Assembly (NCBI GenBank): GCA_940337035.1
Contig: OW679197.1
Coordinates: 34,043,219-34,107,218, forward strand
Length of the DNA stretch: 64,000 nt
Direction of reading: 5' to 3'
DNA from: Agriotes lineatus
Lineage: Eukaryota; Arthropoda; Insecta; Coleoptera; Elateridae
Under the pieces are notes generated by a model. That model was given only the letters and a program-made list of their open reading frames with translations. It did not search any database and was not told the DNA's origin. Both the position numbers and the translations under genes were made by a program. Within the stretch, counting starts at the first letter, position 1. Every line of letters starts with the position of its first letter. Of this stretch, positions 1 through 10,276 are shown piece by piece.

Positions 1-2007
1 CAGTGCCGGGATCTCGCGCAAATAAAACAGCGGCCGTCATTTCGCCTTAAATTAAATGATATTCATCAGAATTTTTGCGAAACTGGCCAGTCAAATTTGA
101 AATGAAGATTAATTCCCGCTTCCAGCTCTTGCTTAGTTTTATTTTCCGGCGTGTAGAATAAAAGTTTTCGTTATATTTTTAAGTAAATGCATTTGCTTTT
201 ATTTGCTATAAATAAAAAAGTCTATATATTTGTATTAAGCATTCACAAGTTAAATCTATTCGAAAATGCGACCATTGGATGTCGGGCACTAACATTAATA
301 GAATAAAAATAACCCCAATTTCTTACAATTAAAATTCTTTATAAATATATAAACACACTGAAAGTTAATTTTAGTTCTAAATATCTGTCCGAGTCATGGT
401 AAACACGACAAAAATATTTCAAACTGTAACATGGAACTATAAAGGTTGGACGAAGCAGGAGTCACGGGATAAAGTTCCCACACTGATAGCACAAATAAAT
501 TCTAAGCACGTCACTATAAAGTAAATCCTAGGTATTTTAGATAAAACACAAACCCTGCTATAAAAATAAGGATAAATAGAGCTAATTTACGGAAGGCCAA
601 GGTTTAGGGGCTCTCTTTCAAGGCTGGTGGCATTTTCCTTTTAATTTTTCTAAGACTTCGATGCCTGGGAATTGACATATTAATCATGCATTGAGAGAAA
701 CGTAATTACAGCTTAAATTTAGATTAAGGATTAGGAAAGCAATATTGAGCGCTATAAACATTTTTTGTTTGTTGCAGGTACGTGTTTGTCTGCTATCAAC
801 TTCAAAAATTCTAATAAGGTATGCTATTTTCTATTTGTTAAATTATTCAAACCACCAGCAATCATTTAGTACGTAATAATATTGCTCAGATACAGAAAAA
901 AATCTATTGCCTGCTACTAAGCGGTGTAATTATTATCTGTCAAAGCATCTGTGTTTATTGCTATGTTGGAAGTCAAGTAAATTGGATTTATTGTAGAATT
1001 GGATTGTAGAAAATTACTTACTAGCATCTCCCATCTGGTAAGACTTAAATGTATTGATAGAATCTCTCTTTTTGCACTAATTCCTTTGTTTGCAGCTAAC
1101 GGCGTACGTAAACGTTTCCGAGAAAATTGACGTTTCAGTTACGTCAGCATTGATTTTCTATTAACTTTGTTGAAATTAACTTTAAGTGCATGTTTATTCG
1201 TGCGGATTGTGGTGCAAGTGGTTGGTTTGTTTTTTAGATTAAATGTTAAACAGTTTACTTTACGGGAAGTACATTTGCACACGCTTGTAAATGTTTGACT
1301 TTAAACAAGCTTTCTTATTTTGCATTTTCCATCAGCGATTAAAGCTAAATATATCCACAACTGGCAGCAGAGACCAATTTATTGCTTTACAATCTGACAA
1401 CCTGATTCGTTAGTTTTCAACAACTGGCCGAGGTGGAGAGATGGGACTTATACGTAGTCATCCAGAAATGCCGAGTTTTAACATATAAACAATTTTCCAA
1501 AGGAATTTATACAATCTCCAGATACGAAATCCAATTATGATTGATAAGAGATAAAAACAGCTTTAGCAGGAAAAGGCCATTTCCTGTTTCTTTAGCAACT
1601 TTTTCATTTTGTGGCTGCTACAGCTCTCCGATCATTTCCCAATTCTTCGGCTCGTATACAGCTTTCCAAGGTTCTATACATTTTCCGAGAGTTTCTGAAC
1701 CGTAATTATATTCTCTAAATGTGAATGCTTCGTACCCAGATTATTTTAATTCTTTGATTTATTTATTGGTACTAGACATTTTTTTATTTTTTATTTACAG
1801 TTAAGAATCATTTAAAAGAGTATCAATTGCTTGCATACTTACTATCAAACAAACATCCAGATTGATGGGTTATTACAAAAACGACAAGATAATCAAACAT
1901 CACATAATTTTTGATTTATAGATTGTTGTTCTAGTTCTAAGATGAGCTTGACTTTGTAAAATAACGAGGCGTCGTAAACGGTTATTTAAAATACGACTCA
2001 AACTGTA
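1..2007. other. Non-coding AT-rich flank
   Basis: No protein-like frame, RNA gene or repeat was recognised here on either strand. The stretch ends exactly at the left target-site copy of the LINE that follows. Confidence 0.6.
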
Positions 2008-2017
2008 CGTATTCTAT
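2008..2017. repeat. Target-site duplication, left copy (LINE at 2018-7276)
   Basis: The 10-mer cgtattctat directly abuts the A-rich 3' tail of the minus-strand LINE (seen here as a T-run). It recurs exactly at 7277-7286 on the other side. Flanking direct repeats of about this size are what target-primed reverse transcription leaves. Confidence 0.75.
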
Positions 2018-2116
2018 TTTTTTTTATCTTGTTTATTAATGGTGTTTCGACTGCAGAGTTCATTAACACCCTGGAAAAATAATATTACATATTTCTTACA
2101 TTACAAGTTGAAATTG

Positions 2117-2956
2117 TTATATAAGACGTGCGATATTACATATTTTAATAAACTGTAATATGTTTGTGAATGAGTGCGTATTATTAGCGAGGGCTTCTTT
2201 CAGTGTGACTGGAATATTACAATGTCGCCTTTGTATTACATATTTTGTACATTCTAGGATGATGTGCTCTACTGTTATACCTTTATTACAAGCATCACAT
2301 ATTTCTACGTTAGTTTTTTGTAATAAATATTTGTGCGTCAGTAATGTGTGTCCTATTCTTAATCTGGTTAAAGCCACTTGTTCCTTCCGGTTGCTCGGTA
2401 ATTTCCATTCTGCTGTATTTTCTTTGATGGTTCTTAATTTGTTGTTGGTTGTTGTGTTCCATTGTTGGTCCCACTCTTCCTTAATCTTCTTCTTTGCTAT
2501 ACTTTTGCAGTCTGATGTTGAGATTGGCTGTTTGATAATTTCGGTTGATGTGGAAGCGTCCTTGGCGGTTGCATCAGCTTTCTCATTTCCTCTAATACCT
2601 GTATGTGATGGTGTCCACATTAATATAATTTCGTTCTTCACATTGGCAGTGGCGACTGTATGGATATTTTTTTGAATTTCCTGGATGGTTGGACTTCTTG
2701 TATAGATATCGGCGACAGCTTGGAAGGCACTTAATGAATCTGTGCAAACGAGAAATTTTTTGGTTTGACTGGTTGATTCATTAATGTATTGCAGAGCTTT
2801 TAGTATGCTGTATTCCTCTGCCGTGTACGAGCTGGTGTGTTTGGGTAAGTGGTATTTGAAGCTTACATCCTTGGTTATTACGGCTGCCCCTGTTTCACTC
2901 CCGAGTTTTGACCCGTCTGTATATATATGTTCGTAATTTTGGTATTTGTCGCACAT
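2117..2956 (-). CDS. RNase H domain of LINE ORF2
   Basis: A 279-codon open stretch. It starts with a type I RNase H core: YTDGS near residue 12 (first Asp), TAEE near 45 (Glu), CTDS near 71 (second Asp), and GNEKAD near 122 (last Asp in the usual G-N-E-x-A-D motif). All four acidic residues are present. A Cys/His-containing tail follows (CDACNKGITVEHIILEC, residues about 220-236), of the CCHC type common at the C-terminus of I and jockey-like ORF2 proteins. It is fused in frame to the reverse transcriptase and separated only by the TAG at 2975. RNase H removes genomic RNA from the hybrid during integration. Confidence 0.85.
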   Translation of the reverse strand: MCDKYQNYEHIYTDGSKLGSETGAAVITKDVSFKYHLPKHTSSYTAEEYSILKALQYINESTSQTKKFLVCTDSLSAFQAVADIYTRSPTIQEIQKNIHTVATANVKNEIILMWTPSHTGIRGNEKADATAKDASTSTEIIKQPISTSDCKSIAKKKIKEEWDQQWNTTTNNKLRTIKENTAEWKLPSNRKEQVALTRLRIGHTLLTHKYLLQKTNVEICDACNKGITVEHIILECTKYVIQRRHCNIPVTLKEALANNTHSFTNILQFIKICNIARLI

Positions 2957-2974
2957 TTCAGTAAATAATTTTTG

Positions 2975-4237
2975 CTATATTGCAGGGCAGGTTTCACATT
3001 TTGGGTATCGTGTCAATGTTATATTGTAAACTGGTTCTTTCAATAACCATGGTGCGATTTCACTATAGTTTTTTGTTTGGATGTTTAGGAGAGGCAAATG
3101 GAAATGGTTGGAATATTTATGGATTATTTGTTGGAGAGGTAATTCGTTTCTGAGTTGGGTTTTGTTATTTAGTGTTTGGAAGAGATACTTATATGTTGGG
3201 TTGTTGGGGTTACTTGCGAGGTTGATGGTATAATTCAATATGAGCTGTATTCTTCGAAACTTGAGTGGAGGTTCTCCTGCTTCGCATAATATACTGCTAA
3301 TAGGGCTGCTTCGAAATGCTCCAGTTGCGATTCTTATTGCTGCATTATGTATCGGGTCTATTAACTTTAGTGTGCTAGGTTTTGCCGTAGAGTAGATTAT
3401 GCTACCATAGTCTATTTTCGATCGGATCAATGCCTTGTAGATGTTAATTAGCTGTTCTCGTTGTGCTCCCCACTTGATGTGTCCTAATGTTTTTAGTATG
3501 TTTAGCTTTAGCGAACATTCTGTTTTTAATGAACGGAGATGTGGTGTCCATGAGAGTTTTATATCGAATGTTATTCCTAAAAATTTAATGGTATTTACAT
3601 ATTTTATATTTGAGTTTCCTATTTTTAGATTGGGCTCATGGTGGGCTCTTCTTAATTTACAGAAGTGTATGGCTTTTGTTTTATTGCTGCAGAATTTGAA
3701 TCCCGTGGTGAGTGCCCATTTTTCTAGGTCGATGATAGCTTCCTGAAGTGAGTTTTTCATAGTGGATATGTTTTTTCCTCTGTGGTATATTACTAAGTCG
3801 TCTGCAAACAGTGAAACTTTTATTCTGGTTGGAATGAATGCTATTATTTTGTTCATTGCTATTAGAAATAGAGTCACACTTAAAATTTCTCCCTGGGGAA
3901 CTCCGTTTTCCTGCGTTTTTATTTCGGATAGGAACTGGTTTGTTTTGACTATAAACTTGCGTTCTGAGAGAAAGTTCTTAACGTAATACAAAATATTTTC
4001 GTCAAGTCCATATTCCTTCAGCGATTTCACTATGTTATATTTCCACGTAGTATCATATGCCTTCTCAACGTCAAGGAAAATAGCTATTACGTGTTGTTTG
4101 TTCCTGAACGCGTTCTGTATTTCTGATTCCATGGCCACCACTTGATCTATAGTTGAACGTCCGCTCCTAAAGCCACTTTGTATGGGGTTCAATACCTTAT
4201 TTGCCTCTAAGTACCACATAAGTCTTTTGTTGACCAT
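2975..4237 (-). CDS. Reverse transcriptase domain of LINE ORF2 (main open segment)
   Basis: A 420-codon open segment with the central and C-terminal reverse transcriptase. Visible motifs are QSGFRSGRST near residue 20, FLDVEKAYD (motif A Asp) near 55, NGVPQGEILS (motif B) near 111, and FADD (motif C, in place of YADD) near 144. The N-terminal fingers lie in another frame (4197-4409, with PISLSNCISKILQK) across a 7-base homopolymer. The upstream SSPGPDGIPYEIL motif sits at about 4430-4475. Retention of FADD and both aspartates suggests that frameshifts, rather than active-site changes, disabled the enzyme. Confidence 0.88.
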   Translation of the reverse strand: MVNKRLMWYLEANKVLNPIQSGFRSGRSTIDQVVAMESEIQNAFRNKQHVIAIFLDVEKAYDTTWKYNIVKSLKEYGLDENILYYVKNFLSERKFIVKTNQFLSEIKTQENGVPQGEILSVTLFLIAMNKIIAFIPTRIKVSLFADDLVIYHRGKNISTMKNSLQEAIIDLEKWALTTGFKFCSNKTKAIHFCKLRRAHHEPNLKIGNSNIKYVNTIKFLGITFDIKLSWTPHLRSLKTECSLKLNILKTLGHIKWGAQREQLINIYKALIRSKIDYGSIIYSTAKPSTLKLIDPIHNAAIRIATGAFRSSPISSILCEAGEPPLKFRRIQLILNYTINLASNPNNPTYKYLFQTLNNKTQLRNELPLQQIIHKYSNHFHLPLLNIQTKNYSEIAPWLLKEPVYNITLTRYPKCETCPAI

Positions 4238-5067
4238 TTTTTTGTAATATTTTACTTATGCAGTTGGAAAGTGATATTGGGCGATAGTTATTTGGGTCTG
4301 TTTTGTTTTTTCCTGGTTTTAGTATTGGAATCGTTAATACTTCTTTCCATTTGCTTGGATATACGTTACTGGTCCATATGTAGTTATATATTTCGAGTAG
4401 GTGATTCATGGTCTCTGTGGGTATGTGTTTTAGTATTTCATAGGGAATTCCATCTGGGCCTGGGCTGCTCGTTGTCTTCAGTTCTTCAAGGGTTTGTTTT
4501 AGTTCTCTCCGGGTAACGGGTTGTTTATAGGTATGTGATGGTTAGGGTTTATTTTTATGGATTTACTCTCACTCTCGTACTTAATATTTAAAAATTGATC
4601 GTTGTAGTGTTCGTTGCTGGAGTTATGCTGAAAGGTTTCCGCTAGTAGGTTAGCAATTTGTTGTGGATTGGAGATAGCTGTTGTTTCTTTTATTAATAGG
4701 GGTATTTGATGGTTAGGTGTATTGTATCCTATTAGTTTCCGTATTTTCTCCCACACTTTTGATGGAGGAGTATCTGAATTAATTGAGGAAACATACTCTT
4801 GCCAGCTTTGTTTCTTACTTTGTAGTATTGGGCGTCGGGCAATGGCTCGACATTTTTTAAATACTATAAAGTTTTCAACAGTTTTATTTTTCCTGTATTT
4901 ATAGAATGCTTTTTTGCTGTCTTTTATAGCTTGTTTACATTCCAAGTTCCACCAAGGGATATTTTTCTTGCTTACTCCGATGACTTTTTCTCATATTGCT
5001 GCGTGTGCTGCATTTATTATGTGTATAGTGAAATTTTGTACTATTGTGTCTATGTTCCCTCCGTTAG

Positions 5068-5817
5068 TTATGTTATTCTCAGTGATTGTGGCCAGTTGTG
5101 AGAAAAGTTCCCAATTTGCTTTTTTGAGATTCCATTTCTTAAAGTTTGTAGGGTTCTCAAGTAATTTTTTTTTGAGAGAAATGTTATTTTAATGGGGAAA
5201 TGGTCACTATTGTATAGGTAGGGTAGGGTTTTCCATGAGAGGTCGGGTGCTAGGTTAGCACTACATATTGAGATATCAATGTTTGAAAATTTACCATTCT
5301 TTGAGCAAAAGTGAGTTGCGCTATCATCGTTCAGGAGTATTAGGCTGTCATCAATTATCCTTTCGATTTGTTTTCCTCGTTTATCGGTATATAAAGATCC
5401 CCATAGAACATTATGAGCGTTAAGATCGCCTATCACTATGTAGGGTTTTGGCAGTTGTTGTATCAGAGTGTCGATTTGGGATTGGTCAGTTTTGTGATTT
5501 GGTGGGATGTACATGGAACATATCGTAATTTTTTTGGGTAGGTAAGTAGTTACTGCTACTGCTTCCAAATCAGATTGCAAGTTTATTTCTTCAGCGTAGG
5601 ATGAGTTGTTAACAAATATTGCAACGCCCCCACTTGCGTTCTTGTCGTTTATCCTGTCTTTTCTGTATGTTGTATATCCGATTAGTTTGGCATTTTGGTG
5701 GTTATGGAGACGTGTTTCTTGTAAACAGATGTATTGGGGCTGTGTTTCTTCTATCAGTTTTTGCAGTTTTTCTATATGTGCGTGGAAGCCGTTGCAGTTC
5801 CATTGTATTAATTTCAT
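5068..5817 (-). CDS. APE-type endonuclease domain of LINE ORF2
   Basis: A 249-codon segment beginning MKLIQWNCNG, the usual N-terminal strand with Asn. It continues with LQETRL (catalytic Glu), GGVAIFVNN, the IGDLNAHN motif (Asp/Asn metal site) and NSDHFPIKI (catalytic Ser-Asp-His) near residue 204. All expected catalytic positions are present. The real reading frame leaves this one at the 9-base run at 5165-5173, so the last 30 or so codons are out-of-frame read-through. The enzyme makes the first-strand nick at the target. Confidence 0.87.
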   Translation of the reverse strand: MKLIQWNCNGFHAHIEKLQKLIEETQPQYICLQETRLHNHQNAKLIGYTTYRKDRINDKNASGGVAIFVNNSSYAEEINLQSDLEAVAVTTYLPKKITICSMYIPPNHKTDQSQIDTLIQQLPKPYIVIGDLNAHNVLWGSLYTDKRGKQIERIIDDSLILLNDDSATHFCSKNGKFSNIDISICSANLAPDLSWKTLPYLYNSDHFPIKITFLSKKNYLRTLQTLRNGISKKQIGNFSHNWPQSLRIT

Positions 5818-5824
5818 TATAATA

Positions 5825-7053
5825 TTACTTTTCCGGGTTTGTAGCCTCTGAGTCCATTCTGTTTTTTTCGGTAATCAGTTGAGAGTTGATTTTCTTGATT
5901 ATTCTAGTAATTCTTGATTTTATACTACGGTCTTTTAACTTCGGGTAGATCGTATCTAGCATTTCCATGAGTGCTGTTTTGTTCTCCGTGTACTCTCTGG
6001 ATAGTCCTAAAGGGTCGGGGTTTCCCTGTGTGTCTTCTAAGAAGCTCTGGAGATTCATGAAGTTTAGGGGGTATTCTAGAGGCTTACTTTCTATCATCTC
6101 TTTGGCCGGGTATAATTGTTTACCTACACTTGGTGTATCAGAATCAGATTCGCTCGTGATCTGGCTTTTAGTTCTCTTGGGGCGGGCGGTTTTTAAAGAG
6201 CTTGCATTCAGATTAACCGATGGTGGGGTTGTAAACATTTGGATGGTCTCAATGTCTTTTTTTTCTCGTGGCTGTGTGGTTGTTTGAATAGATTTTTTAT
6301 CGTTGGGTGCGGGTTGTTGTAGATTAGGAAACTGTGATTGGTCCTTTAGGAATGTAGCAGCCTGGGTATTTTGAGGTCATATTTCTGCTTGATTTGGACA
6401 TTGACTTACCGTGTGTCCATCTTTTTTGCATTTGTAGCAAGACATGCCGTTGATAAAAATATGCGATACTGCGTATTTTCAAACAAAATCAGAAAGGAAT
6501 CTGGGATATTTGCATTGTCCTTTGGGCTGATGTAAATCTGCCTACGGAAGCTGAGTATGTGGTTGTATTCATCTTCTTAAATACCAGCTTTAAGGAAAGT
6601 CATAGGGGAAACTAATTGAATCCCCATTTGCTTGAGGTGGTTTACGATTACATCGTTTGGTATTGAAGGCCAAACATTTGATAGGACGATTCGTTGCGCT
6701 GGTGAAATTAGTTTGCGGGCTTGCAGAACCATTTCATTTATCGTTATGGACCCAAAATTAGACATAAAGTGCTCTACTAAATCTTGGTTGGCAAAATAGA
6801 TGCAGATCCGGTTATTAGAAATTCTTGAGCAGAATGTGATGTTTTTCGGGCCCATGATCTTTCCTACCGCAACAACATACTCGCGTAGGGGTATTCCTTC
6901 GGCTGCATTAAATAAAATCGCTTGTTCTTTTTTTGGATATGTGGGGGCAGCTGATTGTGATGATAATGTGGTTTTAACGGCATTGGAAAAGGATGGGGTT
7001 GAGGATTTAGAATTTGATTGAATGGTAGTGTTATCGTTACTTACGGAATTCAT
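5825..7053 (-). pseudogene. LINE ORF1, gag-like nucleic-acid-binding protein, disrupted
   Basis: ORF1 proteins coat the element RNA. The first 158 codons (7053-6577) have a low-complexity Ser/Thr/Gln-rich start, then a fold-like region (AVGKIMGPKNITFCSRISN, IVLSNVWPSIPNDVIVNHL) typical of RRM-like modules in I/jockey ORF1. A CCHC knuckle with C-x2-C-x4-H-x4-C spacing lies at 6398-6439 (CYKCKKDGHTVSQC). The C-terminal 137 codons (6238-5825) are basic and helical. Breaks are a TAA at 6577-6579, a one-base frameshift near 6460 in a T-run, and a TGA at 6377-6379. Its stop lies 7 bases before the ORF2 ATG. Confidence 0.78.
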
Positions 7054-7276
7054 TGTGTTTTTAAGTGATGTGGTCGGTACGGGAAGATATCTCAGTGTTG
7101 TTTTGCTTTGGCAAGGCCAAGGCTTTCCGTGCGGTATGATACGATATGCACTATTTGTTCACCAGATGTTTAAAGTTATACACCACGTTTATGTTAATTG
7201 CACTGAATTTTAGATTGCTTTTACTAACACCGAATCGGGTTAACGTCCGAATTCCGTGAATACACATTTGCGACTC

Positions 7277-7286
7277 CGTATTCTAT
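7277..7286. repeat. Target-site duplication, right copy (LINE at 2018-7276)
   Basis: Exact copy of the 10-mer at 2008-2017, located just outside the 5' end of the LINE. This supports a full-length rather than truncated insertion. Confidence 0.72.
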
Positions 7287-7424
7287 ATTTAGCTTAAGTT
7301 TACCCAAATTACACAATCCAAACGTATATTGCACTTACAACTATATCCAATCCAGCTAATTTATGAAAAAAAAATCCTTATTACTCTTATTATTTAATTC
7401 ACTTGAAAACTATATATACTATAT

Positions 7425-7960
7425 AGGGTGTCTCTGAAAAATGTGTACAAAACGCTAGCACAAATTCCAGAGACTAAATTATGACGATCTAGCCCAACTT
7501 CCCTTAGTGCAAAAGTTGATAGTTTTCGAGGGGAAGGTTATTATGTTTTTTACTTATTTATTTAAAAATATTTATCTTAATTATATTAGAATCTGCGCAA
7601 ACTTTGGTATTAATGATATTTTTGGGATGTTACAACCAGATCTAATCACATTTTTCATGTACACTGCAGAGGGCTGTCACCAGCAGCATTTCGGATACCT
7701 CTAAAGCTTCATACGTTTTTTGTGCCTCGGTGTATTAAGTTTCTAACAAAAAATTCTTATTCCCTGCCATTTTTTGTCCAAAAAAGGTATACTTGGTAGG
7801 TGTCGCTCCGAGCAATCGCTTCTGAGATAATTGAACTCGTCGTTGTCTTACATTACCCAAGCTTAGGACTAGTTCAAAAAAAAATTGCAGCGTGTTTAAG
7901 AGCCTATAAGCTGACAACAATTAAAATTTATATAGCAACGGGTTAATAATTATAAGAATT
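7425..7960. repeat. Left long terminal inverted repeat of DUF4817 element
   Basis: Shared blocks with the reverse complement of 9720-10276 include cgctagcacaaatt, aaaagttgatagtttt, aaagcttcat, aggtgtcgctccgag and actcgtcgttg, in the same order. Identity is clearly below 100 percent, so the copy is old or the arms evolved apart. Confidence 0.72.
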
Positions 7961-8104
7961 TAAAAATGAACTGGCAAGGAACAACAGGAATAACATACAA
8001 AATCAATAACGAACTAAAATAGCAATGTTAATTGTTCAGAAAAACTCTAAGTAAATGTTCAAAATGACCTCTATTTTCAAGTAACCACAGATTAATTCGA
8101 CCAA

Positions 8105-9600
8105 GAAAGTCTCTCTGCCGTAACCGTAAAACGAATTTTGTATTCGTGTCCACAATTCTTCTTCGGTGTTTACACGTCTAGAGTGTACAATCTCCTAAAA
8201 GTTCTCCATAAAAAGTAATCTAACGACGTTAAATCCGGTGAACGGGGTGGTCAATTTGCAGGAGCAGCGTTTGTTCCATCGATTTCGAAAATTCTCATTT
8301 AAATGTTTTCTAACATTTAAAGTGAAGTGTGCAGGGGCACCGTCGTGCACGAACCACATATTGTGTCTAGTAGCCAGTGGACGATCATACAATAAATTTG
8401 GCAAATTTACTCATTGGTATTCCAAGTAATTTAAACCATTTAAAAAAAGTGGTAAGATGACAGGGCCAATTATAAATCTATCAATGGTTCCTGCCGATAC
8501 GTTACTTTTAAATGCAAGTTGATAATGCAATACCTTCATGGCATGCGGGTTTTCATAGTCATAAACATGTTCATTATGTAAATTTGCCATACCCCTGCTT
8601 GTAAAACAACACTTACCGGTAATAGTTATTTATGGTGTAGGTGCGTTATGTTACTAATAATCTACGAGAGAAATGTTGAGCCACCGAGGCCGCCAACTAG
8701 AGAGGGGTCATTTCCCGAGTGAATTATTTGTAATAACACACGAGTGCCATACAAAAATGTATCCAACAAGTCAATAAATATCTAAAAAACATAAATTTTG
8801 TATTGACAGCCGTGAAAAGTCATAGTGACGATTTGGAAAGTACCAAGAGATCAAATAAATTTATAATTAGATGGTGTGTGATTCGTGTTATATGTTTGGC
8901 GGTACCAAAGTGTATTGTCAGTTTATGTCAAATTCGATTTAGGTAGGTTAGGTTTTGTTTGTTATTACACATAGACCAAAACTTACTCTGAAAATTTCGA
9001 AATTGACATAGCTTGACAGTGCTGCCAACGATATAGTAGTGAGTGAAATGGATGTTATTTCACTAGTGGGTTATGGTTTATCTCATTACTGTGTTATGGG
9101 CCACTTTAGAGGTCTGAAATCCATCTAGTCTAATAACCAGGAGGTGTTAGTAAATATTTTTTTACGAAAATCTTCATCAAGTGCCTCCTTTCGTTGATGA
9201 ATCGACAGAAGCTTTCTTAATTCTGGGTGGAGGGGTAGAAGCTGTTGTACTGTCTGGAGGTTCTACAGATGCAGCAACTGTCCTCTTAAAGTCCTATTTG
9301 CTATATCTTTAGAAACTCCAACTTCCAAATCCAGGCATCTGGTGCTCAGGCTCGGATCTTCTCCAACCCGTTCTAAAAATTCTCCTTCAACCTTAGGTGT
9401 CTTAATCGGACGACCCCGTCCATAGGCACCAGTTGGAGGAACAAAACCACCGGTTTCCCTAAGACATCTTTCAACAGCAGCAAATGTGTGGTGGTTTGGT
9501 ACTCGCCTATTTGGACGTCGTTCTCTATGTTTATACTCTTACTGACTCGCCACCATTTCCTTAACAATAACCATAAACCAATACCATGTTTTTCAATTTC
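8105..9600 (-). pseudogene. DUF4817-type transposase (Tc1/mariner-like DDE superfamily), broken
   Basis: The N-terminal helix-turn-helix part is readable at about 9590-9290: YKHRERRPNRRVPNHHTF, then AAVERCLRETGGF and GRGRPIKTPKVEGEFLERV. This is the DUF4817 signature seen in many arthropod transposases. The catalytic part is at about 8630-8105: RGMANLHNEHVYDYENPHAM, NMWFVHDGAPAHF (second Asp), and out of frame PPRSPDLTSLDYFLW (third acidic region). Several stops and frameshifts separate these pieces, and foreign DNA fills about 8630-9150. The first catalytic Asp region is missing or beyond recognition. It would have cut and pasted the surrounding element; it cannot be active now. Confidence 0.75.
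8880..9045. mobile_element. Foldback MITE inserted in the DUF4817 transposase
   Basis: The left arm at 8896-8937 (ggtaccaaagtgtattgtca, then gtttatgtcaaattcga) pairs with the right arm at 8996-9032 (tcgaaattgacatagc, then ttgacagtgctgcc), making an imperfect hairpin. The arms resemble those of the palindromic element at 48020-48280, which has atgttggtggtac and tgtcaaattcgag in the same order, so the two are probably one family. Outer limits are uncertain; inserted DNA may extend from about 8630 to 9150. Confidence 0.55.
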
Positions 9601-9719
9601 GCATATGTGTAGGGTACCACCATAGCGAAAAACATAATAATAAAACGTTAAATGTTGAAATTAAACGATAAAAGTTTGCTAAATTGAATTGTCTGACAAT
9701 GACCATTCGTAACTAATGA

Positions 9720-10276
9720 GGATACCTATCATTGTTAACTCGTTGTTATGTACATTTTTATTGTTGTTGGCCCGTTGGCCTTTAAAAACGCTCCCATTGT
9801 TTTGAATCCGTTCTAAGCCTGGATAAAGTGTGAAGGAATGCAACGACGAGTTTCAGTACGCAATAAAAAATTTATATTCAATCGTCTTAGAAACGGTTAC
9901 TCGGAGCGACACCTATCAAGGATACCTTCTTTGAACAAAAATGCCAGGAAATAAGCATTTCATGTTAGAAATATAGTACACGGAGGCACATAAAAGTGAT
10001 GAAGCTTTAGATGTATGCGAAATGCTGCTGATGGCGCCCTCTTCAATGTACATCCGAGTTGTAATCGGATCTGGTTTCCTCAACTCAAACAATCCATTTA
10101 TAACAAATTTCGTGGAAATTGTGCTATTATTAAGACAAGTATTTAAAAAAACAGGTTAGTAAGTACTTTGACGCCCTTTATTTGAAAACTATCAACTTTT
10201 GGACAAAGCTAAGTTAGGCTAGATCGCCATAATTTAACCCCAGCAATTTGTGCTAGCGGACATTTTACAGACGATC
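9720..10276. repeat. Right long terminal inverted repeat of DUF4817 element
   Basis: Inverted counterpart of 7425-7960. The outer end reads cattttacagacgat, which pairs with the left end gtctctgaaaaatg allowing for mismatches. Confidence 0.72.

Larger units (their letters stand above)
2117..5817 (-). pseudogene. LINE ORF2 polyprotein (endonuclease, reverse transcriptase, RNase H), disrupted
   Basis: ORF2 nicks target DNA, primes reverse transcription from the nick and degrades the RNA strand. Reading along the minus strand, it holds an APE-type endonuclease (5817 to about 5170), a linker, a reverse transcriptase (about 4530-2975) and RNase H (2956-2117). Five lesions are visible: a frameshift in a 9-base run at 5165-5173; an in-frame TGA at 4991-4993, possibly from an Arg CGA; a frameshift between about 4499 and 4530; a frameshift in the 7-base run at 4237-4243; and a TAG at 2975-2977 between the reverse transcriptase and RNase H, which are in the same frame. 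The ATG at 5817 is chosen because the endonuclease homology begins there. Confidence 0.85.
2018..7276 (-). mobile_element. Near full-length I-group non-LTR retrotransposon (LINE) with RNase H
   Basis: A 5.26-kb minus-strand element bounded by identical 10-bp direct repeats. In element order it has a 5' UTR of about 220 bases (7276-7054), ORF1 with one CCHC knuckle (7053-5825), ORF2 with endonuclease, reverse transcriptase and RNase H (5817-2117), and a short 3' UTR ending in an A-run. ORF1 and ORF2 are 7 bases apart. RNase H downstream of the reverse transcriptase is typical of I-group LINEs and absent from classical jockey and CR1 elements; the exact clade is inferred. The copy is defective, with three lesions in ORF1 and five in ORF2, yet its ends are preserved, which suggests a recent insertion or sequence errors at homopolymers. 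Confidence 0.88.
7425..10276 (-). mobile_element. DUF4817-transposase DNA transposon with long terminal inverted repeats
   Basis: The left end (from about 7425, agggtgtctctgaaaaatg) and the right end (to about 10276) are inverted copies of each other. Similarity can be followed for roughly 500 bases, to about 7960 on the left and about 9720 on the right, with many substitutions. A degenerate transposase lies between them on the minus strand. The agggtgtc-type end is common for insect mariner-like elements; 500-base inverted repeats are long for this superfamily. A foldback MITE and other DNA interrupt the transposase around 8630-9150. Confidence 0.7.

Noticed and set aside
2160..2675. 171-codon plus-strand frame and other plus frames within 2.1-7.1 kb
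   Set aside because: They lie antisense to the LINE ORFs and their translation is Cys/Phe/Leu-rich, as expected for a shadow.
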